64,000 nucleotides of DNA from Prinsepia uniflora (taxonomy: Eukaryota; Streptophyta; Magnoliopsida; Rosales; Rosaceae). Below, in pieces: positions 23,374 through 33,995 of the stretch. Made by a program: the position numbers and the translations under genes. Numbering within the stretch: position 1 is the stretch's first letter; the number at the start of each line of letters is the position of its first letter. The stretch covers positions 77,294,916-77,358,915 of the forward strand of contig CM064866.1 of assembly GCA_032719365.1 (NCBI GenBank), read 5' to 3'. The notes beneath the pieces are model-generated. The model saw only the letters and a program-made list of their open reading frames with translations. It made no database searches and was not told where the DNA came from.

Positions 23374-26369
23374 TGACACGACCCATCCCAATCCCCCCGG
23401 GATTACCATGGAATGTGACGTGCTCCCGTCTGACAAGAGGCGTCAGACAAGGGATAACCGATTGCCATTGCCTAAACGGGCTTCCAGAGTGCGTAAGGAT
23501 CGATGGAGGAGGTGTGCGATGCTCAAGTCTCTGCTGCAGTCGTATCCGGAATCAACCTGAAAGGCATTGAAAACAAAAGCTGTGAGTGGACGAAAATTAA
23601 CAAGTCTGTTAAAAACATTTATAAGACAATTATGCCCCTCAGTAAAATCATATGCATGCACCAAAAACCAGTAATCCTATATTTATTTAGAAATAACCAT
23701 TAGGGCCTTAGCCCGGAAACCAAAGCATAGTTTCAAATTCCAAAAGTCAATCCAAGAGTTATTTCATAAATCCAGTAATATGAACCATAAGGCATATAAT
23801 ATAAATCATAAACATAATTTTAGCCACTGCACTATACACTCCAATCCGACATCCATGATGCCTGACGTCCCTGACGTCAATAAGGTCACAATCACAAGGC
23901 TACGCGTGCCACTCGGGTCTCAATTTCCGAGTTCAATCCCCGAACCCCGTTCGGGTACAGCATCCCCGATGCTTAGCGTCATAGACGCTGGACGTACTAG
24001 ACGTCCGTGACCTCTCCGGGGTACCTCATCCGGAGGAGACAATATAATATGGAAGGATTTATACAGTGCAGTACTAAATACATTTTATTGATATCCACAT
24101 GCAAAACATATAGGTATACATAGGTAAAATCCGAACCAATCGTTACGTTTCATCAAACGGGTCTCATGCCCAAATACCGTGAAACGTGCCATAACCGAAA
24201 TATCATCAAAACCATTTATTGATTCCAGCATGTGAACATATATAAAATGTAAACCAGAAAACATTTATTCAATTCCATTTTAGGGTCCCCGACCCGCAAT
24301 CGTATGTGGAAATCAACTGGGCCCCTGGCCCCATTTCACAAGTTAACTGGGCCCCTGGCCCGATCCACATGTTAACTGGGCCCCTGGCCCGATTTCATAG
24401 CTCAACTGGGCCCCTGGCCCGATTTTACATTATTCAAGTTCGTAACCGTTTCATGAAATCATATCCAACCACATTTTATGGAAATCGGTGCAAATCCAGA
24501 AAACCTCGGTTTACGTGCAAATACGTAATTCACCTCGAAATACGTGAAATCATTTTAAATTCACCGATATCCAAAGTAAATCATTTAATAATAATAATAA
24601 CAATCATAAAAAAGTTATGCATGCATCGAATTTATGAAACCAATGTCCACTCACAGACCGTTTAACCGAGTGCCTCGATACGCGTGCCATAGGCCTTCCC
24701 GGGCCACACCACTATCACCGGGACTCCCAATCCTGTCCAAAACACATTAGAGGATTACTAACCCCTTCATTAACATTCTATCAAAGTCTCGTAATTTTCC
24801 CGAATTTTTAAGTATTTTTAAACTGGATTTAAAACCTTCGGACATCCCGAACAATAACGAAACGGGATCCGATCGACACGAAACCAACGCTAAAATGTTC
24901 GTTACATTGTATAGGACAAAAGTCATGTTGATCATACCTCGGGATTCGCACTCACGCGCCCCCACGCGCCACCGCAAGCGGCTGCGCGTGGAAGCCACGC
25001 GCCAGCTACAGTACCCGCACAGTCATCCCTCTCACCCGTTTGTCTGTAAAACGGGTTGAAAAACCCGCGAACAGACCCGGTCCAATTACTCCCAATTCGA
25101 CATCAAATCCATCCGTTCTTTCAACTGATCCCTTGTAATCAATCACCATTTAAGTTCTGTAAATCGAATTACACAATTTAGGGTCCAAATCCTCACGACT
25201 CTCGATCGATCCTTGACGGGTTTCCAATTCGGGTTCACCGATTTCGTCCCTGATTTCCAAATTAATTCATAGAGTAAGCATCGTGAGAGTGTAAGGGATG
25301 TTTCCGCAAAATCAATTTGATGAATTCATACCTCTAACCTGCTGAACTCAAGCTCGAAATGAAGCTGCCATGGAAGCTCCGTTCTCCCTCAATCCGACAC
25401 GGTTTCCCGTCGTTCTTGCTGCAAAACTGATCGTTTTGATCCCAGAAGTCGAACTGAATCAACAATTTCAATCCTCACGGCTCAAATCATCCATTTCGAA
25501 TTTCCCTCCCAAAAACTAAATTTTTGATTTCTCAGTCTCCCTCACTCAGTCAATCCCCCGTGTAATCCCAGGTTGAATCAAATTCAATTCTCTCCTATTT
25601 TCGTTCACAATTTCAGTGGATAGGGAGGGGATTAAGGGTAGAAGAAATTTGAAGTTTTGGGTGTACACGGTTGAGGACTGATCAGAAATAGAAGGGAGAG
25701 ATGAGATGGACGGCTGTGATGCAATCTGGGGAGTTAGATGGATGGTTCAGATCAAAAGCAGGGATTTTAATTCTAAATAATTACATAGTGGAACTTTAGT
25801 ATATAGTTTATGATTAGTGGATCAAGATCCAATCTAGCCGTCGGATGAGTGACACTTGTCACTCATCCAAGTGCCCTCCAACCACCATTTCAGAATAAAA
25901 TAATCAGCACAGTTACCGAGACGTAACTTCCCCAATTTCACGTTTCAGACCATAACTTCCTCGTACGAAGTCCGATTTCAGCGTGCCGCCTGTCGTTGGA
26001 TTCGCATCGACGAAACCTCCTTAACGGTCCTTGGCCCCCGGCCATCGGACATCCCGGTCAAAAAGTCAACATTTCCCCTTCTTTCGTCCAAATTACGAAA
26101 ATGCCCTTGAACTTCCGTTCATCGTAACTTTCACCACGAACCTCGGAATCGAACGTGCCACCTGTCTATGAACTCGTGACGTCCCGAACTACGTTACGGT
26201 CATCGGTCAAAGTCCATTTGACCATCCGAATTAAAAGTCAACGTTTTGCCCACATCCAGGGGCAAAACGGTCATTTTGCACAATTCGTCCGAAATCGCCC
26301 AACTAATCCCAGATTAGTAAATCATAATTAAATATTATTAAATCCCGATATTCGGGACGGGTCGTTACA
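23374..26369 (-). repeat. Element C 5' LTR (minus strand)
   Basis: Read on the minus strand it begins TGTAACGACC at 26369 and ends with the complement of TGACACGACC at 23374, followed by the primer-binding site. It is about 3.0 kb. The hairpin with arms GATGAGTGAC and GTCACTCATC is at about 25844-25867. The long-range arms are at 24645-24656 and 23580-23591. Between them are four GGGCC-type hairpins (about 24320-24425, as in B) next to GACGTC, AGCATC and AGCGTC hairpins (about 23860-24005) that match element G, so the LTR looks mosaic. The right flank 26370-26374 is TCACC; its partner lies outside the window. Confidence 0.85.
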
Positions 26370-26374
26370 TCACC

Positions 26375-27737
26375 ACCCAGGTTAAAGACACAACCCGTGA
26401 GGTCTCTAAATAGCCATGGAGTTTCAAAACTGTTGAGGATGTCCAACATGAAACCAAGGGTTCTAACAGGACGTGTGAGTCGCTATGATCATTCTTAGCT
26501 CAAAAGATGAAGATTTGGTTGCGAGGAGACTGTAAGGTTGATTATGCAACCTTGGCCGAAAGTTCAAAGGGTTGCATTATGTTATTGAGGTACGTTTTTG
26601 TGGTTTCAATGTCATAGACCTTCTTTTGGTTCGAATAGACGAATATTGGTATGAGAAACATGGAAAATGGTTGAGAATTGGCTGCAGCTGGGTCGAGATC
26701 GCATGTCGGGTGACCCAAAACTAGGGTTCGGTGAGAGGTTGAAAACAACCGCCTGCATAGGCGCGTGAGGCCCACGTACAGAGGGCCATGGTGGCGCGTG
26801 AGAGCACGTGTGGCGGCCTTTCACCGTCCGATCAAAACGAAAGTTCTTTGTTTCTTAATTATTAGTAAAATTTTGGTAATAATTGGACATGGTTTGAATA
26901 TGGTTATGGGTGTTGATGTAATAAGGGTTATATGTTCAACATAGGTGAAATCCCTAAAATTACAATAAGGTTCTTTTGGGCTAGATGATATATATATATA
27001 TATTTGTGATGAGATGAAAGATATTAATCGTGATATGTTGATGTTAAGGTTGATGGGATGATTTATATGTTGATAAATACATGATGCTTGTAAGAGATGG
27101 ACAGTGATTATGTTGATGATGATAAGTTGATGACATTTAAAATTTTAAATGATAACATAATGACATAAAATTATAAATATATGGTGAATATGTAAAGGAT
27201 ATGGTTAAAAGAGTTTATATTATTAAGTATACATATATGATGTTAAAGACTTCATTGTGATTACACTTGGATATTAATAAAATGATGAATTTATAAATAA
27301 AAAATGTTAGAAATAAGGATTTATTACAAGGATTGTTTGTGTAAGTAATTTGATTGTTTGAGTTCGACTTGAGTAATTAGAGAGGTTATGATATATATTT
27401 TACAATGTAGACTTGATTATGTAAACAATTATGCATTTTGAACTTGTGATTATTCTAATAATATATATGTAATTGAGATGGTAAATAGTGTTGATTTTTA
27501 ATAATGGAAGTAAGACCCCGAATAGGCTCAAATTAGTAATTTCCACTACTTGCGGGGGTTAGTGGGTTCATTGGACACTTGGACGTAGGCGGTAACCCTG
27601 CAAGGAAGGATTAAGTTTGATTAATTTAATAAGATATGAATATGAATAAAATTGGTAATATCTCTTGTCTGAAAAGAGTTGTTAGACGAGAGCAGGTGTA
27701 GCCCGGTTTTCACGAAATTTAGGAATGGGTCCTATCA
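26375..27737 (+). repeat. Old LTR remnant D, 3' part
   Basis: This is a degenerate, AT-rich relative of the LTRs above. It has a GGCGCGTGAG-like block near 26760-26800, TCTTGTCTG followed by TTAGACGAGAGCAGG (about 27661-27695) and an end GGGTCCTATCA at 27737. Its 5' part is cut off by element C at 26370. No coding sequence is visible. Confidence 0.55.
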
Positions 27738-27760
27738 GGATAGGTGTACACAAGGAGATG

Positions 27761-28040
27761 TGTAACGCCCCGAATCCCAAGAAAACGTAAATTTGGGGAA
27801 AAAATTGAGTTAAAAGACGATTTTACTCTTGGAAAAGTCAAATTGTTGACTTTATAAACCTCTTTTGAGAATTCCAGGAAGACCTTTGCGAAGGTCTCAG
27901 GATCCTGAGTTCGTAGACAAGTAGCACGTCAAAGAGGTAGCCATGCAAAAATTATTCTGATATTGTTTGGGAGAGTTGCAAGGTTAGAAAAAAAACCCTT
28001 AAGGATTTTATGAGAGTATCGATAAATTAAAATAAATAAT
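27761..28040 (+). repeat. Old LTR remnant D2, 5' part
   Basis: TGTAACGCCCCGAATCC at 27761 starts a sequence with the same early-LTR order as A and B: TTGTTGACTTTATAA at about 27842 and GTAGACAAGTAGCACGTC at about 27914. Only 23 bp separate it from remnant D, ending in the purine-rich AAGGAGATG, as if an internal region had been deleted between two LTRs. Similarity fades after about 28040. Confidence 0.5.
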
Positions 28041-28291
28041 ATTTAAAATATGGTGAATTTGGGCATTTAGGGTGTTATTAATTAAAAATAAGGATATTAT
28101 TTGAATAATAAAAGTTTCATTAAAAAAAAAACTATTGCTCCCCTTTTTTTTATGGGTAGCATTTTGGAAAGGAAGCACAAACATAGTGCTCCTCAATAAC
28201 CCTCCTTTAGTGCTTGTGCTTTTAATCTGAAACACTTCTTAAAATTTTTCAAACACGCATTTTTAAGTTAGGAAGCATTTTTATCTATTTG

Positions 28292-29342
28292 TGTCAAAAA
28301 TAAAATATGAGAGAATATATTCTTAAGTGTATTATTGAATGTACAAAGACATCCTTTATATAGTACTTACAATACGTCTAATTAGGAAAGAAAAATATTA
28401 TAAATAATTAAATAAGATATCAAATCATTTTATGATATTGAATCAATTTAGGATAATGAATCAATTTAGGATAATGAATTAATCTAGGATACTGAATCAA
28501 TTTAAGATTTGATTTCTAACATTCCTCCTCAAGCTGGAGAGTGAATATTGTGAAGTCTCAATTTTCTAATTAAGCCGATGTTGTGTTGTTAGAGATGTTG
28601 TGTTTTCGGAGATGATGTGTCATCAGAGATGATGTGCCGTTAGATACTGTACTATCGAAGATGATGTGTCGTTGGAGATGATGTGTCGTCAGATTCTGAT
28701 ATGTCGTCGGATGATGTGCCATCAGATGTTGTGCCGTCGGATGCTGTGTCATCGGATGTTATGCCGTTAGATGATGTGCTATCAGATACTGTGTCGTCAG
28801 ATGTTGCGGATGTTATTGCTGCTGTTTGAAGTTGCGGATGTTATTGCCGCTGTTTGAAGTTGCGGATGCTACATCCACCGTTTGAAGTTGCGGATGTTAT
28901 TATCAATGTATGAAGTTGCGTATGATATTGTCGTTATTTGAATGGAATGAAATTTTGATGGGTGTTCAGAAAAGTGTTTTAGTCATAAATCAAGTATGTG
29001 CCTTATGGGATCACCAAGAATATTTCTCGTGGGTGCAAGGAGAAATTAGGTTCCCTACATCCACATGGGAGGAAGCGCGATGAGTTTGTGTTTCGTGAGC
29101 ATATTTACTCTGATACCATGTCAAAAATAAAAGATGAGAGAATATATTCTGAAGTGTATTATTGAATGTATAAAAACATATTTGATATAGTACTTACAGT
29201 AAAACTAATTAAGAAATAAAAATATTTTAGATAATTAAATCAGATATCAAATCAGGATTAAAATAAATTTATGATACTGAATAAATTTAAGATAATGAAT
29301 TAATTTAGGACACTGAATCAATTTAAGATTTAATTTTTAACA
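28292..29342 (-). mobile_element. Small non-autonomous LTR element (TRIM-like), minus strand
   Basis: Two direct repeats of 230 and 224 bp (28292-28521 and 29119-29342) both begin TGTCAAAAATAAAA and end in TAACA. On the minus strand the primer-binding site TGGTATCAGAG (29118 to 29108) abuts one repeat, and a purine tract GAGGAGGAA abuts the other at 28522-28530. The flanks ATTTG (28287-28291) and ATTTA (29343-29347) are a plausible target duplication with one change. The internal region is only about 600 bp and non-coding. It could also be an internally deleted copia element. The surrounding DNA (GTGCTTTTAATC before, TCCAAACAGGCCC after) resembles common plant hAT-type MITEs. Confidence 0.75.
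28575..28945. repeat. Two adjoining tandem arrays inside the small LTR element
   Basis: About 28575-28806 repeats a 15-17-bp unit of the form GATGATGTGTCGTCG roughly 14 times with point changes. It is followed at about 28807-28945 by roughly four copies of a 30-bp unit containing GATGTTATTGC and TGTTTGAAGTTGCG. Both units stay near multiples of three without stops in one frame, but no gene is recognisable. Confidence 0.8.
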
Positions 29343-30262
29343 ATTTAAAAGCAATTTTGGCATTTTCAAAAGTACATCCAAACAGGCCCGAAATCTCTTC
29401 GGACATAAAACATGTTCGAAGAAAAAAAGTGTAGCATACAACAATTATATGGCAAGGAATGGGTTGAAGCAGGCATCGAATGCTAAGTATGCTCATCTAG
29501 ATAGGAACACCTGCAGTAAAACAAACTTAGGTGAAAATCTAGTAGGGGTGAAACAAAACTCGTAACAACCTAAATCTAACAAGGAAAACAATTAGATGAG
29601 CATAAAGTAAAAGATTAAAAATGCTTACAGATAGGGGCATTTAATTCAAAATAATTATAGTATTTTTTTTTTTACACAGTGAGAAATTTTAAACTTCGTA
29701 ATCGATACTCATAAAGAATAAAATCGATATTAATATATACGAGATCAAATTTTATTGTTATCATTTCTTCAACTATGAACTATAATTGGCTTGCGCTGTC
29801 AGTACAAGTACTTCATTGCAGTGCAAATCAAATTGTACTGCACCTAATTATCATTTGTACTAAATGTTGTACTTGAACAGAGTCAACAGACCATTTGAAT
29901 CACACATGTATTTTTCTACTTGTATATATAAAGTAATAATAATATCGATAAATTAAGTCACAACACTTCATGATCATCACAACATGGGCAATACATGACT
30001 ATCGATGATACACATTCTCAGAAATCCATGAAAAAAGTTGTTTCTCTTGTGCGCTTTTCATCAGCAGCCTCCATCAGTTTTGAGTAAGTTTTGCAGTTTG
30101 TGTGTCCTTTTTGATTAATTTCATTTATTTCCTTTGAGTGTTTATTAACTTTTGCATTTAATAATTATCAGCAGATTCAAATCGCTACTCCATAAGTTAT
30201 AAGAAGGCATGTTGCTGGTTCAATCTTCGTTCTTCTGTTAATTACATGCATAATCGAAACTT
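29343..30262. other. AT-rich intergenic DNA, nothing recognised
   Basis: Apart from a short T run near 29657 and scattered AT-rich sequence I see no gene, repeat or RNA here. Confidence 0.5.
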
Positions 30263-30478
30263 GGGTGCCCATTTCTCATACCTTGGCACCAAAGTGACCA
30301 CCTGACTATTACCGTTTTCGATTTTTTGACTTGGCCTCCAAACAAGTCCGTAATCCTCAAAAAATTCACAGTAGGTACAGTGCATATAGAGATAACGGAC
30401 TTGTTTGGAAACGAGTAGATCGAAGGTGATAAGAGTCAGGTGGTCTCTTTGGTGCCAAGGTATGAGAAATGGTCACTC
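30263..30478. repeat. 216-bp inverted repeat (MITE-like)
   Basis: The left arm (30263-30350) contains CCATTTCTCATACCTTGGC, CACCTGACT and CCAAACAAGTCCG. The right arm (30396-30478) is its reverse complement with a few changes, and about 45 bp separate them. Long arms with no coding capacity suggest a foldback MITE. I could not settle a target-site duplication, so the superfamily is open. Confidence 0.7.
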
Positions 30479-30783
30479 TTTTTTTTCCCCGCAATCTGAG
30501 ATGTGTCCACCTGCATTTTTTGACCGCGCGTCGATGGGATGAGATAGCATTTGAAGGGATGGAATTGATAGAAATGAAAGTTCTGGTGTGAAAAATGATA
30601 TCGTTCATTGTATTGTGATCCATTGTAAGATTTTATGTTTGGTTTCAATAATTTGCGGTTAGCTCCAAATTCTTCATTATATAAAATATTATAGAAACAT
30701 AAAATATGTATTAAAACAAATGGATACATACGGATAGTGCAATCGATGCTATCATTGTCATTTATCAAAAACTTCAATCCAAG

Positions 30784-31330
30784 AAAAACAAAAGTTACAC
30801 AATCCCATCAAAGAAAAAGGTTTCAATGAATCAATAAAATTACAGTCCTTTAAAAAAAAAAAGTTACATTTAGAATTTAGTGCCAAAGTTACACAATCCC
30901 ATCAAAGAAAAAGGGTTCTATAAATCAATAAAATTACAGTCCTTAAAAAAAAGTTACATATACCTCGAAGGTTGCAGAAAACTATAGTACCAAAGTCACA
31001 ATCCGATCAAGAAAAAAGGATTTTATAAATAAAAAAAAGTTACGGAAACCTTTAAAAAAAAAAAAAATTATACCTCGAAGGTTGCAAAAAACACTATAAT
31101 ACCAGTCACAATCCGATCAAGAAAAAAAAGGTTTTATAAATCAAGAAGGCTACCGAATACCCTTAAATAAAATATCAAAGTTATAAAATACATTTATTTT
31201 GAAATATATACTATCAATCCCATCAAGAAAAAAAAAAAAGTTTTATAAATCAAGAAGGCTACAGAATACGACTATTCTTAAATATTTTGGTTATATTACA
31301 TTTATTTTGAAATATATGCTATCAATAATA
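30784..31330. repeat. Diverged tandem array of about 110-bp units, upstream of the DUF1218 gene
   Basis: About five units each hold CAATCC(C/G)ATCAA(A)GAAAAA, TTTATAAATCAA, an A run with GTTAC, and some CCTCGAAGGTTGCA. Unit length varies with the A runs. It ends about 640 bp before the DUF1218 start codon. Confidence 0.65.
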
Positions 31331-31784
31331 TTAAGTGATTCTTCAAATTGTCTGTCATCTTTTTAATTAAAACATTACAGTGAACTGAACATACTATTCA
31401 GGTAAATAATAACTAAACATACTACTCACCTGAATTTACTTATTAATTACGAAAAATACTAACAAAACTTTGTAACATGAATTTGGCCAAAATTTTCTTA
31501 TATTTGACCCAAAACATTTTTATTTTGTGTTAGAATTCCTTTCTTTAATGGGGTGTTATCACTTTTTTTTTTTTTGCCCTTTTTCTTTTTTTAACCCTTT
31601 TATTCATGTTCTTCACCACGAAGTAAAAAAAGTTGTACTTTCTTTTTGTACTTGAAAAGTAAAAGAAAAGAAAAAGCAAGTAAAACAGTATATACTAATA
31701 ATCTAACATAGGGTGTTAGATAAGCGGGTGCGCATGTGTAGGTGGGCGTTGTCGTGACTCGTGAGTTGAACAACGTTTTAATTA

Positions 31785-31798
31785 CGATTTATATAACA
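31785..31798 (+). promoter_or_regulatory. Candidate TATA box of the DUF1218 gene
   Basis: ATTTATATAAC lies about 175 bp before the ATG, followed by a pyrimidine-rich leader with no other convincing TATA element. The start codon context (GGAGCCATGG) is strong. Position and sequence only; no transcript evidence. Confidence 0.45.
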
Positions 31799-31966
31799 TC
31801 AGACACTTTCGTCTTCTTTTTTGTATCCCCAGTTGTCTTTCTATTTACTTTACTTGCCCCTCTGCCGCTGTCTCCATCTGTATGACCATCTGTATCTTGG
31901 GGGTTTAGAGTTTCGACTTTGAGAAAGCGAGGTTTTTGTGGGCTTCGGAAGTTGAAGGAAGGAGCC

Positions 31967-33392
31967 ATGGCTTCAACGTTGTTGTTGGTTGTCGTGTTCG
32001 TGCTTGATCTCGTTGCTTTTGGTCTTGCTGTCGCTGCTGAGCAGCGCAGATCCACTGTAACTCTCTCTTCCTCCCTCTCTCGTGGAATTATTCAATTATT
32101 TCAGATGCTTGTTAATTTAATTACAACTTGCAATTCTTCATGTTTCCTTTCTTCTTTCTGGGTTTTCCATGTTTTTCATTTTCAGAATTATGGGCTTGTT
32201 GCAGCAATATACTTTATTTTCCTCTTCAGACATATAAAATAGTTGTTGTTTTCGGTGTCTGTTGAAGGATTTGGAAAAATCTGTAGGTAACACATATGTT
32301 AAACCAAATAAGTACTAATTTAGTAATTTAATGGGATATAAATAAAAGGTGGAACTTCAGAAAAATTACTGGTTCCTGATTTGAACGGTGGCGTCGTAGA
32401 TTTTGTGATCAATTAGAATGAAAAACTTGTTGCGGTTTTTCTTTGGAGATCATAAGCCAATACTAATTTTCTCTGGCTAATTAGTGTTTAATAAGAGAAG
32501 AGAAAAATTTAGAATTTCCTAGTTACTTTGTAAGAGCAAATCTCTGTGTAGTGTGTGTATATTCCCATTCAACCAACGGAGGGTTGAATCTTGAATGCAA
32601 AATAATATTCAAAATCAGCATAACATGGATAGATATGTGGAAGAAGATGAGATTGTATACTTGAGAGTTAATTAACTATGAATCTTAAGTTGAAATCCGC
32701 CTAAAATTCTTGAAATTAATTATATGAAAAAAAAAAATCAGAGAAGTCTCGATCATAAGATTTTGACGAACACTTACTAATTGTTTAAATTATTAGCATT
32801 GATGAAGTAGTTGACTAAAAGCTAGAGCACATGTTAGTTTTCTTATTATTCGTGTATTGTATCTCATCCCTTGCAGGCCAAGATTGAAACTCGAGCAAAT
32901 TCCAGCTACTGTGTGTATGATTCCGACATTGCAACTGGCTTAGGTGTCGGATCATTTCTGTTTCTGTTGGCAAGTCAGGCTATTATAGTGGTGGCAAGTC
33001 GATGCTTGTGCTGTGGGAAGGCTCTCAGGCCCAGCGGCGCCAGGTCATGGGCAATCATGCTGTTCATCACCACATGGTATGATCTGAACTCCTCATTTAC
33101 TTATTGTACTCTTTCTCGTGTCAAAATCAACACCGTCGTCTCATTATTCGATCCTGATGTTATAATCTTCAGGGTGTTTTTCCTCATCGCTGAGGCCTGC
33201 CTTCTCGTGGGTTCAGTGAGAAATGCCTACCACACAAAGTACAGGACTTTGTTTACAAACGAGAACCTGTCGTGTGAGACGTTGAGGAAGGGGATCTTTG
33301 GCGCTGGCGCTGCCTTTGTTGTCTTCACTGCCATCGTCTCTGAGCTTTACTATGTTAGTTACTCGAGGGCTAACGAACCCCAGATTTGTTGA
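31967..33392 (+). CDS. DUF1218 family membrane protein, three exons, C-terminus replaced by a copia insertion
   Basis: Exons are 31967-32056, 32877-33076 and 33173-33392, with GT-AG introns of 820 and 96 bp. The spliced product is about 169 residues. The N-terminus MASTLLLVVVFVLDLVAFGL is a membrane segment or signal anchor. Then come Cys-rich SRCLCCGKAL and the family-typical EACLLVGSVRNAYHTKYR and LSCETLRKGIFGAGAAF, with four hydrophobic stretches in all. DUF1218 proteins are plant-specific endomembrane proteins; some members affect lignin content or leaf symmetry. The copia element entered exactly after codon ATT (33384-33386), so the LTR supplies TGT and the stop TGA. The displaced tail lies at 38647-38688. 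Intron 2 is a multiple of three without stops, so retention would keep the frame. Family call is firm; function of this copy is not. Confidence 0.85.
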
Positions 33393-33939
33393 TGACTAAG
33401 CTGCTAAGCTGGTATGACTCAGCTAGTAGCACGTGGAAGACTGGAAGCAGAAGAGAGTGTGTGTGCTGAGGTGGATAACAGATTCATCCTCCATTGTGTG
33501 TGTGTTAGTTCACAGGTGTAGGCTAGATTCTAGAGATGCCAAGTGTCCTAATGTGAGTGGCTAGAATTGAGTCATGCTTTGTGTGTGTAACTGAATTCAA
33601 GTGTGAGAGTGATGTAAAAATACTCAGTGAGATTCATATCAGATAATTGTGAATGTAATCAAAAGATACGTGAAGTTTTTCTCTCAGAATTGTGAGTGTG
33701 ATCATCAAATCTGTGCTAGGCATTTTCACAAACACTTTGAGTGCATTGCATCGTGCACTGATCATCATTCACATTCATCATTGATTCACAATCCAAACAA
33801 CAATCAAAACAGAGTATAATCAGTTCATTCATCAACCTAAACTAGTCACGGGCTACTCCCGATTCAATCAGGTTCAGCTAGTGTGTGAGTGTTAAGCCAA
33901 GCAAAGGGAATCATACCTGCTGCCGTCTGGTTTCCAAGT
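33387..33939 (+). repeat. Copia 5' LTR
   Basis: It begins TGTTGATGACT. The primer-binding site follows at 33940 and the target duplication begins right after the 3' LTR, so both place the end at ...TTTCCAAGT. That gives TG...GT ends instead of the usual TG...CA. It also ends the host reading frame (TGT TGA) and probably provides the host transcript's 3' end. Confidence 0.93.
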
Positions 33940-33951
33940 TGGTATCAGAGC
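33940..33951 (+). other. Primer-binding site of the copia element
   Basis: TGGTATCAGAGC directly abuts the LTR end and is complementary to initiator methionine tRNA. Confidence 0.9.
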
Positions 33952-33995
33952 GGTGAGATCGCCGTCAACACTGGGACGTTTTCTGTGAAGCAAGT

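Noticed and set aside
23216..23560. 114-codon open frame in element C
   Set aside because: Crosses the primer-binding site and LTR boundary, so it cannot be a conserved gene.
26542..26824. Overlapping minus-strand open frames near the GGCGCGTGAG block
   Set aside because: Located in degenerate LTR D with GC-rich composition; no conserved motif.
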